From the NCBI GenBank assembly GCA_031268115.1, contig JAIRXV010000095.1, positions 1 through 9,975 on the forward strand: 9,975 nucleotides of DNA. Direction: 5' to 3'. The DNA comes from Bifidobacteriaceae bacterium (lineage in GTDB: Bacteria > Actinomycetota > Actinomycetes > Actinomycetales > WQXJ01). A model generated the notes under the pieces. It searched no databases. It worked only from the letters and a program-made list of their open reading frames with translations, and had not been told where the DNA came from. This document shows positions 1 through 5,722 of this stretch, one piece after another (the stretch's first letter is position 1; the number at the start of each line of letters is the position of its first letter). Both the position numbers and the translations under genes were made by a program.

Positions 1-415
1 TCTGGAGACCGCAGGGCTTGTGACCAGCCGGGCACTGGGCCGGAACCGCATGGTCACGGCGAACACCGCATCGAGATACTTCCGTCCGATGGCGGAGCTG
101 TTGCTCCTGAGCTTCGGCCCGGCGCAGGTTGTCGCTGAGGAGTTCGCCAACGTTTTCGGGGCCGAGAGAGTCGTGATCTTCGGCTCTTGGGCAAGGCGCC
201 TGGCGGGCGAGGCGGGACCAGAACCGCAGGACATTGACGTGTTAGCGGTGGGTGACGCGGATCGCGGCTCGGTCTATGCGGCGGCCGATCGCGCGCAAGG
301 ACGTCTCCACATCGATGTGAACCCTGTCCTACGCTCGGTGGCGCAGTGGGACGCCGCCAGCGATGCTCTGGTCGCATCGATCAAAGAGGGCCATCACGTC
401 ACCGTGAAGCCATAA
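1..415 (+). CDS. Winged-helix/nucleotidyltransferase (MNT) antitoxin-like protein, 5' end missing
   Basis: The reading frame is open from base 2, so the gene starts before the window; the ATG-like starts inside are probably internal. The first ~35 visible residues (LETAGLVTSRALGRNR onward) look like the recognition-helix end and wing of a winged-helix DNA-binding domain, followed by the linker segment AELLLLSFGPAQ. A minimal nucleotidyltransferase domain follows: GSWARR is the G-S motif, DIDVLAVG supplies the two metal-binding aspartates, and HIDVNP the likely third acidic residue. Fusions of this kind occur in Actinobacteria next to HEPN genes. In characterised MNT-HEPN pairs the nucleotidyltransferase acts as antitoxin, in some cases by AMPylating the HEPN toxin. 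A role as a DNA-binding autoregulator is inferred from the fused domain. It ends 9 nt before the HEPN gene, implying co-transcription. The family call is firm; the antitoxin role is inferred. Confidence 0.8.
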   Translation, partial: LETAGLVTSRALGRNRMVTANTASRYFRPMAELLLLSFGPAQVVAEEFANVFGAERVVIFGSWARRLAGEAGPEPQDIDVLAVGDADRGSVYAAADRAQGRLHIDVNPVLRSVAQWDAASDALVASIKEGHHVTVKP

Positions 416-424
416 GCTGTTCAA

Positions 425-877
425 ATGGCTCCGTGGAGGCGCGGCGAGGCGCAGATTGAGGCGTTGATCGCTCAGAATGCCGTCGCGCGGGAGCCTCGGG
501 CGAGCGGCGAGACTGACGCACTGATGGACCGGAGCCGTAAGATTCTCGCATCCGCTCGGACCCTGATCGATACTGACCCGGTCACGGCCTATGTCATCGC
601 ATACGATGCCGCACGCCACGCGGGAATGGCGCTGCTCGCGCGGCAGAACCTGCGAGCCACAACAGCAGGGGGGCACAGAGCGGTGGAGGCGGTGATTGTC
701 GGCCAGTTCGGTGAAGCGTTCGCGTCGTTCGGCACGCTGCGGCGACGCCGCCACGAACTCGACTACCCCGTGATGCCTCCGCCGCCGCGTCAGGGAAATG
801 CCCGGCGAGTTGCTGCCCCTTCTCGGCAGCCACCAATATCCTCTGCTTCTGAGCCTCAGTCAGGGCCGATGGGCTGA
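425..877 (+). CDS. HEPN-domain protein, probable toxin of an MNT-HEPN pair
   Basis: A 150-residue protein beginning 9 nt after the nucleotidyltransferase stop. Residues 1-115 fit actinobacterial HEPN proteins (SAV_6107-like): an N-terminal PWRRGEAQIEALI segment, helices through AYVIAYDAARHAGMALLARQNLRA, a GGH turn at 82-84, and the signature LRRRRHELDYP at 105-115. Many HEPN proteins are RNases with an R-X4-6-H motif. Here R109-H110 fits the R-polar start, but Tyr114 sits where the distal His would be, so catalysis is uncertain. After residue 115 the sequence turns into Pro/Arg/Ser-rich residues (PPPPRQGNARRVAAPSRQ) without helical character, unlike the final helix I recall for the family; the minus strand of this stretch reads more like that helix (see findings). 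The 425 start is supported by the conserved-looking N-terminus. No Shine-Dalgarno is obvious, and coupling to the upstream gene is likely. Domain confident, intact C-terminus doubtful. Confidence 0.72.
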   Translation: MAPWRRGEAQIEALIAQNAVAREPRASGETDALMDRSRKILASARTLIDTDPVTAYVIAYDAARHAGMALLARQNLRATTAGGHRAVEAVIVGQFGEAFASFGTLRRRRHELDYPVMPPPPRQGNARRVAAPSRQPPISSASEPQSGPMG

Positions 878-882
878 TCGGC
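865..882 (+). repeat. Small inverted repeat over the HEPN stop codon
   Basis: GCCGAT (865-870) and ATCGGC (877-882) are perfectly complementary around a 6-nt loop that contains part of the TGA stop. There is no T-tract behind it, so a role as transcription terminator is weakly supported. It could also be chance in GC-rich DNA. Confidence 0.3.
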
Positions 883-1223
883 GGCGTGCCTCAGGCCTAC
901 CCCGAGCGTCTGGATCATCCGGGGTCCCTTGGACGTCCGCGCAGCGGGTTCGGCGGGAACTGCCAACCGGCGCCCCGGGTGTTCGCCCACCATCCACGCC
1001 ACGCTCCAGGAGTCAGGGGACGCGGGACGCGCCTACGAGGGTCCCGCACACCGGTGGCGAGTTCTTCCATCCGCTCCAGTCAACCCCAGACGCCCCCAGA
1101 CCGGCCGAACACCCCGCCGCCAGACCCCCGCACACAGGCTCTCGCGCGCGAATAAACTGCCAGACACTCAAGTTCCCCCTCGGCGACGCGGGCGAAAACT
1201 GAGGCCTGACCAGGCAAGCTAAG
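878..1223. other. Gene-poor stretch between the HEPN gene and tRNA-Lys
   Basis: Several overlapping frames are open on both strands, as expected in very GC-rich DNA, but their translations are Pro/Arg/Ser-rich, lack any recognisable domain and have no convincing start site. I see no RNA gene or mobile element. The stretch separates the plus-strand HEPN gene from the minus-strand tRNA-Lys, so it is the convergent end of both units. It may hold decayed sequence or terminators. Confidence 0.4.
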
Positions 1224-1296
<73 letters not shown>

Positions 1297-1306
1297 GCGG
1301 CCACCC

Positions 1307-1336
1307 AGGGTAGCAGGGCAACGCCAGACGCGGAAA
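1307..1336 (-). promoter_or_regulatory. Possible promoter of tRNA-Lys
   Basis: On the minus strand TACCCT (1312-1307) matches the TANNNT form of an actinobacterial -10 box and ends about 11 nt before the tRNA 5' end. TTCCGC (1336-1331) lies 18 nt further upstream as a weak -35. Only position and the -10 match support this. Confidence 0.3.
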
Positions 1337-1359
1337 TCGCCCGACAGGACTGGCCGGCC

Positions 1360-1908
1360 TCACAGGTACAAGCCACCTGCCGCTGGTCCTTCCTCTTGTT
1401 CGGCCACGCCATGGATGTCGCGCTCACGCAAGAGTAAGTAGGTTTGGCCCTGTAGCTCCACCTCGGCGCGATCAGAAGGATCGAACAGGATCCGTTCGCC
1501 CATTTTGACGTGCCGCACATTCGTGCCCAGCGCCACCACGAACGCCCATGCCAAACGCTTTCCGACAGAAGCAGTGACAGGGATCAGGATCCCGCCGGCG
1601 GAGCGACGGTCAGCGGATTCGGCGTCCAGCAGAACGAGCAAACGGTCCGCCATCATTCGGATCGGCAGCGGCCCGTCCGGAAGCCTCGGCGCGGGGCGTG
1701 AGGCCGGCTCTGCGCCGCCCGGCTCCAGCGCTCCGCCCGCGGAATCGGCCCCGTCGAGCTCCTCGATTCCCCTTCTTGCTGCCGATTCGGGTCCAACCTC
1801 GGCCCCTCGCTTGGTGCGGGTCCCGCCACCCGGACTCTGCCCCCCGCTGCCTACGGCGCCAAGGCCGGTGGCGTCTGGCTGCGGGACGTCATCGTCCGCC
1901 GGATTCAC
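1360..1908 (-). CDS. GroES-like (Cpn10 family) protein with long N-terminal extension
   Basis: A 182-residue protein whose residues ~81-170 match the chaperonin-10 fold: IRMMADRLLVLL as first strand, SAGGILIP at the place of the mobile loop, VGKRLAWAFVVALG, then VKMGERILFDP, EVELQGQTYLLL and RERDIHGVAE in family order. Ordinary GroES is about 95-100 residues. This one carries an ~80-residue Gly/Ala/Pro/Asp-rich, probably disordered N-terminal extension and a short tail. It belongs with divergent actinobacterial GroES-like proteins rather than the standard GroEL partner, and no groEL lies nearby. The GTG start at 1908 overlaps the TGA of the upstream membrane protein gene (GTGA), so translation is probably coupled. 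A helper role in folding or assembly at the membrane is possible but is inference. The family call is good; the function is unknown. Confidence 0.8.
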   Translation of the reverse strand: MNPADDDVPQPDATGLGAVGSGGQSPGGGTRTKRGAEVGPESAARRGIEELDGADSAGGALEPGGAEPASRPAPRLPDGPLPIRMMADRLLVLLDAESADRRSAGGILIPVTASVGKRLAWAFVVALGTNVRHVKMGERILFDPSDRAEVELQGQTYLLLRERDIHGVAEQEEGPAAGGLYL

Positions 1909-2165
1909 TTTCGGACCACCCGGACCACGATAAGGCCCACCGCCAGCGCGACCGCGCCCACCAATGTCGCCAGGAACGGGGTGGAGAGGCGGCCGGAATC
2001 GTCGTGGACGAGACGGTGGGCTTCACTGCGAACGGACCGCTCGGCGCGCGCCGCCAAGGAAGCTGGACTCAGTTCGGCGGTGAGGTGGGCGACACTTGCG
2101 GCTAGGTCCGCTTCGCGCTCGGCGATACGGGCGGCCAACGCGGCCGGGGAGGATGTGTTCTCCAT
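1905..2165 (-). CDS. Small DUF3618-like membrane protein
   Basis: An 86-residue protein starting at the ATG at 2165. Residues ~9-55 form a charged, Ala-rich amphipathic helix pattern (ARIAEREADLAASVAHLTAEL) resembling DUF3618 proteins of Actinobacteria. Residues ~63-82 (PFLATLVGAVALAVGLIVV) form a single C-terminal transmembrane segment ending in basic RVVRK, which predicts a C-tail-anchored protein with a cytoplasmic coiled region. The frame stays open upstream to 2360, but that part runs antisense through tRNA-Leu and gives a typical spurious translation, so the 2165 start is preferred. A G-rich stretch just upstream could serve as ribosome binding site. The stop overlaps the GroES-like gene start, making a two-gene unit. 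The DUF assignment is from pattern only, and the function is unknown. Confidence 0.7.
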   Translation of the reverse strand: MENTSSPAALAARIAEREADLAASVAHLTAELSPASLAARAERSVRSEAHRLVHDDSGRLSTPFLATLVGAVALAVGLIVVRVVRK

Positions 2166-2196
2166 GACCGCCCACCGTACCGCGCCCCGCGTCCCA

Positions 2197-2213
2197 ACCG
2201 GCACCACGCCGGT
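2197..2213. repeat. Inverted repeat between divergent DUF3618-like gene and tRNA-Leu
   Basis: ACCGGC (2197-2202) and GCCGGT (2208-2213) form a perfect 6-bp inverted repeat with a 5-nt spacer, sited between two divergent genes and near the expected -35 region of the tRNA. It could be an operator or chance. Confidence 0.25.
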
Positions 2214-2226
2214 GGCCGCTCTCACG

Positions 2227-2232
2227 TATGCT
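2227..2232 (+). promoter_or_regulatory. Possible -10 box of tRNA-Leu
   Basis: TATGCT lies 10 nt before the tRNA 5' end, the expected place for a -10 hexamer if transcription starts near 2239. No good -35 hexamer is seen. Confidence 0.35.
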
Positions 2233-2242
2233 GGGACGCCGA

Positions 2243-2324
2243 GCGCGAGTGGCGGAATTGGCAGACGCGCAGGATTTAGGTTCCTGTGCCTTCGGGTGTA
2301 CGGGTTCAAGTCCCGTCTCGCGCA
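2243..2324 (+). tRNA. tRNA-Leu (anticodon TAG)
   Basis: An 82-nt class II tRNA. Acceptor stem GCGCGAG pairs with CTCGCGC and is followed by discriminator A at 2324. The anticodon stem is CAGGA/TCCTG around loop TTTAGGT, with anticodon TAG at 2277-2279 (Leu, codon CUA). A long variable arm follows, then T stem ACGGG/CCCGT around TTCAAGT. The next bases are CCC, so the mature CCA is not encoded exactly. Confidence 0.96.
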
Positions 2325-2400
2325 CCCATAGGCCCCTGCGAGTGCCAATGGACCTTGCATGGCCCGAAGATGGCTCCGAGGTCGCGTACGTCCGGCCGCC

Positions 2401-2428
2401 TAGGTCGGCGCCGAAAAGCACCGACCTA
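2401..2428. terminator. Hairpin, possible bidirectional terminator
   Basis: TAGGTCGG (2401-2408) and CCGACCTA (2421-2428) are perfect 8-bp inverted arms around a 12-nt loop. The repeat sits between tRNA-Leu (plus) and the glycosyltransferase gene (minus), which converge here. No U-tract follows on either strand, so it would be an atypical terminator. A nested palindrome TCGGCGCCGA (2405-2414) could compete with the main stem. Confidence 0.45.
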
Positions 2429-2447
2429 ATAATGCTGGCTGCTCCGT

Positions 2448-2485
2448 GTCAACTGGTCAGCGCGGTCTGCGCCGATCCAGTTGAC
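2448..2485. terminator. Long hairpin, possible bidirectional terminator
   Basis: GTCAACTGG (2448-2456) and CCAGTTGAC (2477-2485) are perfect 9-bp arms. Inside them GCGC (2460-2463) pairs with GCGC (2469-2472) around a 5-nt loop, so the whole is a two-part stem with a small internal loop. It lies 20 nt from the hairpin at 2401-2428, in the convergent intergenic region. No T-tract is seen. Confidence 0.45.
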
Positions 2486-2606
2486 GCAGATGTCGGCCGC
2501 TTTGTCGCCCGGCCTCCTCCGACGCCAACGCAAGCCAGAGGATCCGGATCGACGGCGGCCGGGTACTTCCTCTCGGTCCGTAGCGCCTCGAGTTTCCCGA
2601 CGCCGC
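2486..2606. other. Intergenic remainder downstream of the glycosyltransferase
   Basis: No gene is supported here. Open frames on both strands give Arg/Pro/Ser-rich translations and lie behind the glycosyltransferase stop. Together with 2325-2485 this makes about 280 bases without a gene. Confidence 0.35.
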
Positions 2607-3275
2607 CTAAGACCCCGGCGGGGCCGCACAACCGTGGCTCAGATCGATCCGACCACCAGACGCATCTACGTACATCTCCACCGAGTCGAGGTCAATCCTG
2701 GTCAAACACTCCAGGTTCTGCGCCACGTAGGCCTCGATCTCCGGTGAGGGGCGTTCGCGGACCCAGTGATGCTCAATCAGAATGGCGTCCAGCTCTTGAC
2801 CTTCCCCTATTTCTGTTCGCGAACCCAGATAGTAGCTCACCTCCCATCCCGCGAAGCCCGTGGCGAGTATCGTCTCGGCCGGACGCCCCATCGCCTCCAG
2901 TTCACCGACCGCCCGCGCCGCCCCTGAAACGTGGGTTTGGGCGGCCGCTACCAGGCTCACGGCCGCACCCGCGGCCAGCCCGATCAAGCTGAGGGTCGCC
3001 GCCACCCGGGCGCCAAGCAGCACGCCACCCGCGGGGCCTCGGGACCTTCGGATCGTCCACGGCCAGGCCACCCCGACACCGGCCACAACGGAAAGGGGTG
3101 CAAGCAGAATCACATAGTAGTGTCCCAATGCTATCCGCACCACGAAGGCATGCAACAATACCCATAGCACGAATAAGATGGCACCGTAAAGGCCAAGCCA
3201 ACGCAATGTCTTGGTTCGCTCACTCCTCGACCCCCCCCCCCAGCGCGCCCTTGGCCGTAGCCAAATGCCTGCCAC
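2607..3275 (-). CDS. C-terminal part of a frameshifted GT-C glycosyltransferase
   Basis: This frame continues the upstream glycosyltransferase after the poly-G run at 3241-3231. Its own first codon (GTG at 3275) lies inside the upstream gene and has no evident ribosome binding site, so it is unlikely to be an independent start; real continuation begins at SRSERTKT just after the Gly run. About three membrane segments follow (WLGLYGAILFVLWVLLHAFVV, VILLAPLSVVAGVGVAWPW, AATLSLIGLAAGAAVSLVAAA). A ~100-residue hydrophilic end follows (GWEVSYYLGSRTEIGEG, ILIEHHWVRERP), probably extracytoplasmic as in other large GT-C enzymes. Loss of one G, or gain of two, would join it to the upstream frame to give about 533 residues. 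Whether it is translated in this state is unknown. Confidence 0.65.
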   Translation of the reverse strand: MAGIWLRPRARWGGGSRSERTKTLRWLGLYGAILFVLWVLLHAFVVRIALGHYYVILLAPLSVVAGVGVAWPWTIRRSRGPAGGVLLGARVAATLSLIGLAAGAAVSLVAAAQTHVSGAARAVGELEAMGRPAETILATGFAGWEVSYYLGSRTEIGEGQELDAILIEHHWVRERPSPEIEAYVAQNLECLTRIDLDSVEMYVDASGGRIDLSHGCAAPPGS

Positions 3276-4209
3276 CAGGACGATAGCGCACGAACCTGGT
3301 GAATATCAACGCCAAACAAAGACACGCCGCAACCCCAAACCCGATGGAAGCGGCCAGCCCAAGGCCGTAGTACAAGAACCATAGCAGCGCCCATGGCGGT
3401 GGGAACTGATAGGCGACCCCGGCCACGTCAACCAAATGACCGTTCTGCGCATGCTGCGACTGAAACGTCAGCATGAATTTCAGCGCTGGGATTGGATTGC
3501 CCATCGGCGCATAGGTGGCGAGGAACGCAACGACAGATATAGCTCCGTAGGACACGATCTGAACCATGGCACGGATGCGCCGACGCATGAACACGAATAG
3601 GATGGTGCCCACGACCACCACCGCGCCAGAGAGTTTCACGCCAACGGTAAGGCCGGAAGCCAGGCCAGCCAACGCCATCCAACTCCAACGTCCAGTTTGG
3701 GCCCACTTCCAACCTATCGCCATCGCTATTATTGTAAAGAGACACAGGATTGGCTCTAGGATTCCGTAGCGATCGACCCTGGGGCCCATCTCGGGGTAGA
3801 GTAGGCGCGGCGCGAGCAACCAAAACGCCATCGCGGCCACGGCTGGCAGGCGCCCGGCCGCCGAGGCGATCCAGGCATAGAGGATCATTCCCGCGATCAG
3901 AGTCGAGGCGACCGCCGTGATTCTCATGGCCTCAATGCCGTCGCCTAACACCAGTTGGGCGAATCCAAATATGTACTTGGCAACGAACGGATGTTCCAGG
4001 TTGGAGGTATAACTGCCATGCGCGTATTCCCGGGCCGCCGCAGCATAGGTCAGTTCGTCGGCATTCAAATTGGAAGTCGGCAGACGGTAGGTGAGCGTAA
4101 AGGCAGCAACAACGAACACTCCACCCGCGGCGGCGTACGGACGCACGCGTAGCCAAACCGACCGGATTTCGCGCCCGCGCGGTCGCGCCAAGGTACTAAG
4201 GGCATTCAT
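3220..4209 (-). CDS. GT-C family (PMT/ArnT-like) membrane glycosyltransferase, N-terminal part, truncated by frameshift
   Basis: 329 residues from ATG 4209. After one N-terminal membrane segment (~27-41), the first outer loop carries NADELTY with the Asp-Glu pair (51-52) typical of GT-C catalytic loops, then EHPFVAKYIFG (72-82), matching the HPP-x-x-K motif of the dolichyl-phosphate-mannose mannosyltransferase-like group. Around eight more hydrophobic spans follow, with PRVDRYGILEPIL (143-155) in the place of the family's second conserved loop. Such enzymes use polyprenyl-phosphate sugars to modify proteins or cell-wall glycans. Donor and acceptor cannot be read from sequence. The frame runs through a G11 tract as GALGGG, then VEE and stop, whereas related proteins continue with more membrane segments and an outer domain, found here in the next frame. 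It starts 110 nt after rdgB on the same strand and may be in its operon. Confidence 0.78.
   Translation of the reverse strand: MNALSTLARPRGREIRSVWLRVRPYAAAGGVFVVAAFTLTYRLPTSNLNADELTYAAAAREYAHGSYTSNLEHPFVAKYIFGFAQLVLGDGIEAMRITAVASTLIAGMILYAWIASAAGRLPAVAAMAFWLLAPRLLYPEMGPRVDRYGILEPILCLFTIIAMAIGWKWAQTGRWSWMALAGLASGLTVGVKLSGAVVVVGTILFVFMRRRIRAMVQIVSYGAISVVAFLATYAPMGNPIPALKFMLTFQSQHAQNGHLVDVAGVAYQFPPPWALLWFLYYGLGLAASIGFGVAACLCLALIFTRFVRYRPGGRHLATAKGALGGGVEE
3231..3241. repeat. Homopolymer C11/G11 tract inside the glycosyltransferase gene
   Basis: Eleven consecutive C on the plus strand (G in the gene). It falls in the segment coding a charged Gly-rich loop between membrane spans. Reading frames of the two gene halves differ by exactly one base across it, so a G10 or G13 tract would restore one continuous protein. 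Tracts of this length are classic slippage sites, and are also prone to sequencing error. Confidence 0.9.
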
Positions 4210-4319
4210 CTCAGTTCACCGCTCATTCTTGGGGTCCCCGCCCCACCCGCCGCAGAGGTAGTTGCGGCCACGTCGATGTCACACACGTGCCGAGCCTACC
4301 CTCGTATGCGGGCTTTGTT

Positions 4320-4940
4320 TCACCCCCGCGCCAACACTCGGGCGATGTGCGGCGCCAACGCCCGAAAGGCCCGGCCTCGGTGCGAGATGGTGTTCTTCTC
4401 TTCGGGATCGAGTTGCGCGCATGTGCGAGCACCGCCCACCGGGACCAAAACCGGGTCGTAGCCGAATCCGCCAGACCCGCGCGGTGCCGCGGTCAGCGAT
4501 CCCATCAACTTTCCGCTCTCCATCCAACTTTGGCCGTCGGGTGTGACCAGCGCCGCCGCACACTCGAACCAGGCGCCGCGTTTGCCCGGCGGGACATCGC
4601 TCAGCTGATCCAACAGCAACGCCAGATTGGCGGCATCGTCCCCGTGCGTGCCTGCCCAACGCGCCGAAAACACCCCGGGCGCACCGCCCAGCACCTCCAC
4701 GCATAGCCCCGAATCGTCGGCGATTGCTGGCAGGCCGCTGTGCTCCGCCAGCGCCCGCGCTTTGAGGACGGCATTTTCCGCAAAGGTCACACCCGTCTCC
4801 TTGACATCGGGGCCGCCTACCGCGTCCGCTCCGACGATGACGCCCCTCGCCAACTCCATCGCCTCACCCAGGATGGTGGTGACCTCGCGTAGCTTGTGCG
4901 CGTTGTGCGTGGCGAAGACGAGTTTCGCGCCTCCGCTCAC
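4320..4940 (-). CDS. rdgB: XTP/dITP diphosphatase (RdgB/HAM1 family)
   Basis: 206 residues, the usual family length. The enzyme hydrolyses dITP, dXTP and XTP to monophosphates in the cytoplasm, keeping deaminated purines out of DNA and RNA. Visible motifs: FATHNAHKLREV (9-20), the T-x-N-x-x-K nucleotide-binding signature; ADDSGLCVEVLGGAPGVFSARWAG (74-97), with the acidic pair that binds metal; GSGGFGYDPV (155-164); and SHRGRAF (186-192) near the end, contacting the base. The GTG start at 4940 overlaps the rph stop as GTGA, so the two are translationally coupled. rph-rdgB adjacency is common in Actinobacteria. No features suggest damage; the call is confident. Confidence 0.95.
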   Translation of the reverse strand: MSGGAKLVFATHNAHKLREVTTILGEAMELARGVIVGADAVGGPDVKETGVTFAENAVLKARALAEHSGLPAIADDSGLCVEVLGGAPGVFSARWAGTHGDDAANLALLLDQLSDVPPGKRGAWFECAAALVTPDGQSWMESGKLMGSLTAAPRGSGGFGYDPVLVPVGGARTCAQLDPEEKNTISHRGRAFRALAPHIARVLARG

Positions 4941-5689
4941 GCCTCACTCTCCAGCGCCGCGCGCTGTAGCTGAGCCAACTCGGCGGTCCCCCGCGCGGCA
5001 AGATCCAGCAGCGTATCCAGCTCACCCCTAGTGAACGGCGCGTGTTCGGCGGTGCCTTGCACCTCAATGAACTGCCCGCTGCCTGCCATAACGACGTTCA
5101 TGTCGGTGTCGGCCCGAACGTCTTCCTCGTAGGGCAGGTCCAGCATCGGCAAGCCCCCCACGATCCCGACGCTGACGGCCGAAACAGAGTCCTTCAACAC
5201 CTCGGCTTTGGCCTTGACCGCGCCGGAGCGCCGCGCCCAAGCGATGGCGTCGGCCAGCGCCACGTAGGCGCCCGTGATCGCGGCCGTCCGGGTGCCGCCA
5301 TCGGCCTGGAGAACGTCGCAATCCAAGACCACCGTGTTCTCGCCCAGGGCCCGCACATCCAGGACTCCCCGAAGGGAGCGTCCGATCAGTCGCGAGATTT
5401 CGTGAGTCCGGCCCCCCACGCGCCCCCGGATAGATTCGCGGTCGCTGCGTTCGGTCGTGGACCTCGGCAGCATCGCGTATTCGGCGGTCACCCAGCCTTC
5501 GCCGGTGCCTCGGCGCCAGCGCGGCACACCCTCGGTGAACGATGCCGCACACAGCACGCGAGTTCGCCCGAACTCGATGAGGCAACTGCCTTCGGCGGCC
5601 TCCAGCCAGTTTCGGGCGATCTTCACGGGGCGCAACTGGTCGGGGCGTCGGGCATCGGCGCGGGCCAGCGCGCTCGTGGATTGATTCAT
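4937..5689 (-). CDS. rph: Ribonuclease PH
   Basis: 250 residues from ATG 5689. RNase PH is a phosphate-dependent 3'-5' exoribonuclease that trims tRNA precursors, acting as a cytoplasmic hexameric ring. Seen here: RRPDQLRPVKI near the start, the family's opening signature; GTGEGWVTAEYAMLP (61-75); GGRTHEISRLIGRSLR (92-107), including the Arg region for phosphate binding; LQADGGTRTAAITGA (127-141); DLPYEED (184-190); and DTDMNVVM (194-201). An in-frame GTG at 5719 would add ten residues, but ATG 5689 fits the usual N-terminus and has GAGG just upstream, though close. It lies 33 nt behind the activase stop and overlaps rdgB by 4 nt. tRNA genes in the window lack encoded CCA, consistent with 3' processing before CCA addition. 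Confidence 0.95.
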   Translation of the reverse strand: MNQSTSALARADARRPDQLRPVKIARNWLEAAEGSCLIEFGRTRVLCAASFTEGVPRWRRGTGEGWVTAEYAMLPRSTTERSDRESIRGRVGGRTHEISRLIGRSLRGVLDVRALGENTVVLDCDVLQADGGTRTAAITGAYVALADAIAWARRSGAVKAKAEVLKDSVSAVSVGIVGGLPMLDLPYEEDVRADTDMNVVMAGSGQFIEVQGTAEHAPFTRGELDTLLDLAARGTAELAQLQRAALESEA

Positions 5690-5722
5690 GGCCTCGACCC
5701 TACAAGATGCCCGCACCACACC

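Noticed and set aside
1150..1175. CTTGAGT on the minus strand resembling half of an HspR-type site
   Set aside because: The opposite half (ACTCAAG after 7 nt) is absent, so no operator is supported.
798..1202. Overlapping plus-strand open frames between the HEPN gene and tRNA-Lys
   Set aside because: Arg/Pro/Ser-rich translations, several frames open at once, no ribosome binding site and no family resemblance.
1196..1216. Possible terminator behind tRNA-Lys on the minus strand
   Set aside because: Only a 4-bp stem (GCCT/AGGC) with a TTTT several bases later; too weak to call.
1505..2105. Plus-strand open frames across the GroES-like and DUF3618-like genes
   Set aside because: They mirror the minus-strand genes and have only low-complexity Pro/Ser/Arg translations.
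2228..2992. Plus-strand open frame of 254 codons overlapping tRNA-Leu
   Set aside because: Its start translates the tRNA (VAELADAQDLGSCAFG is a well-known false protein from tRNA-Leu), and the rest is antisense to the glycosyltransferase and Pro/Ser-rich.
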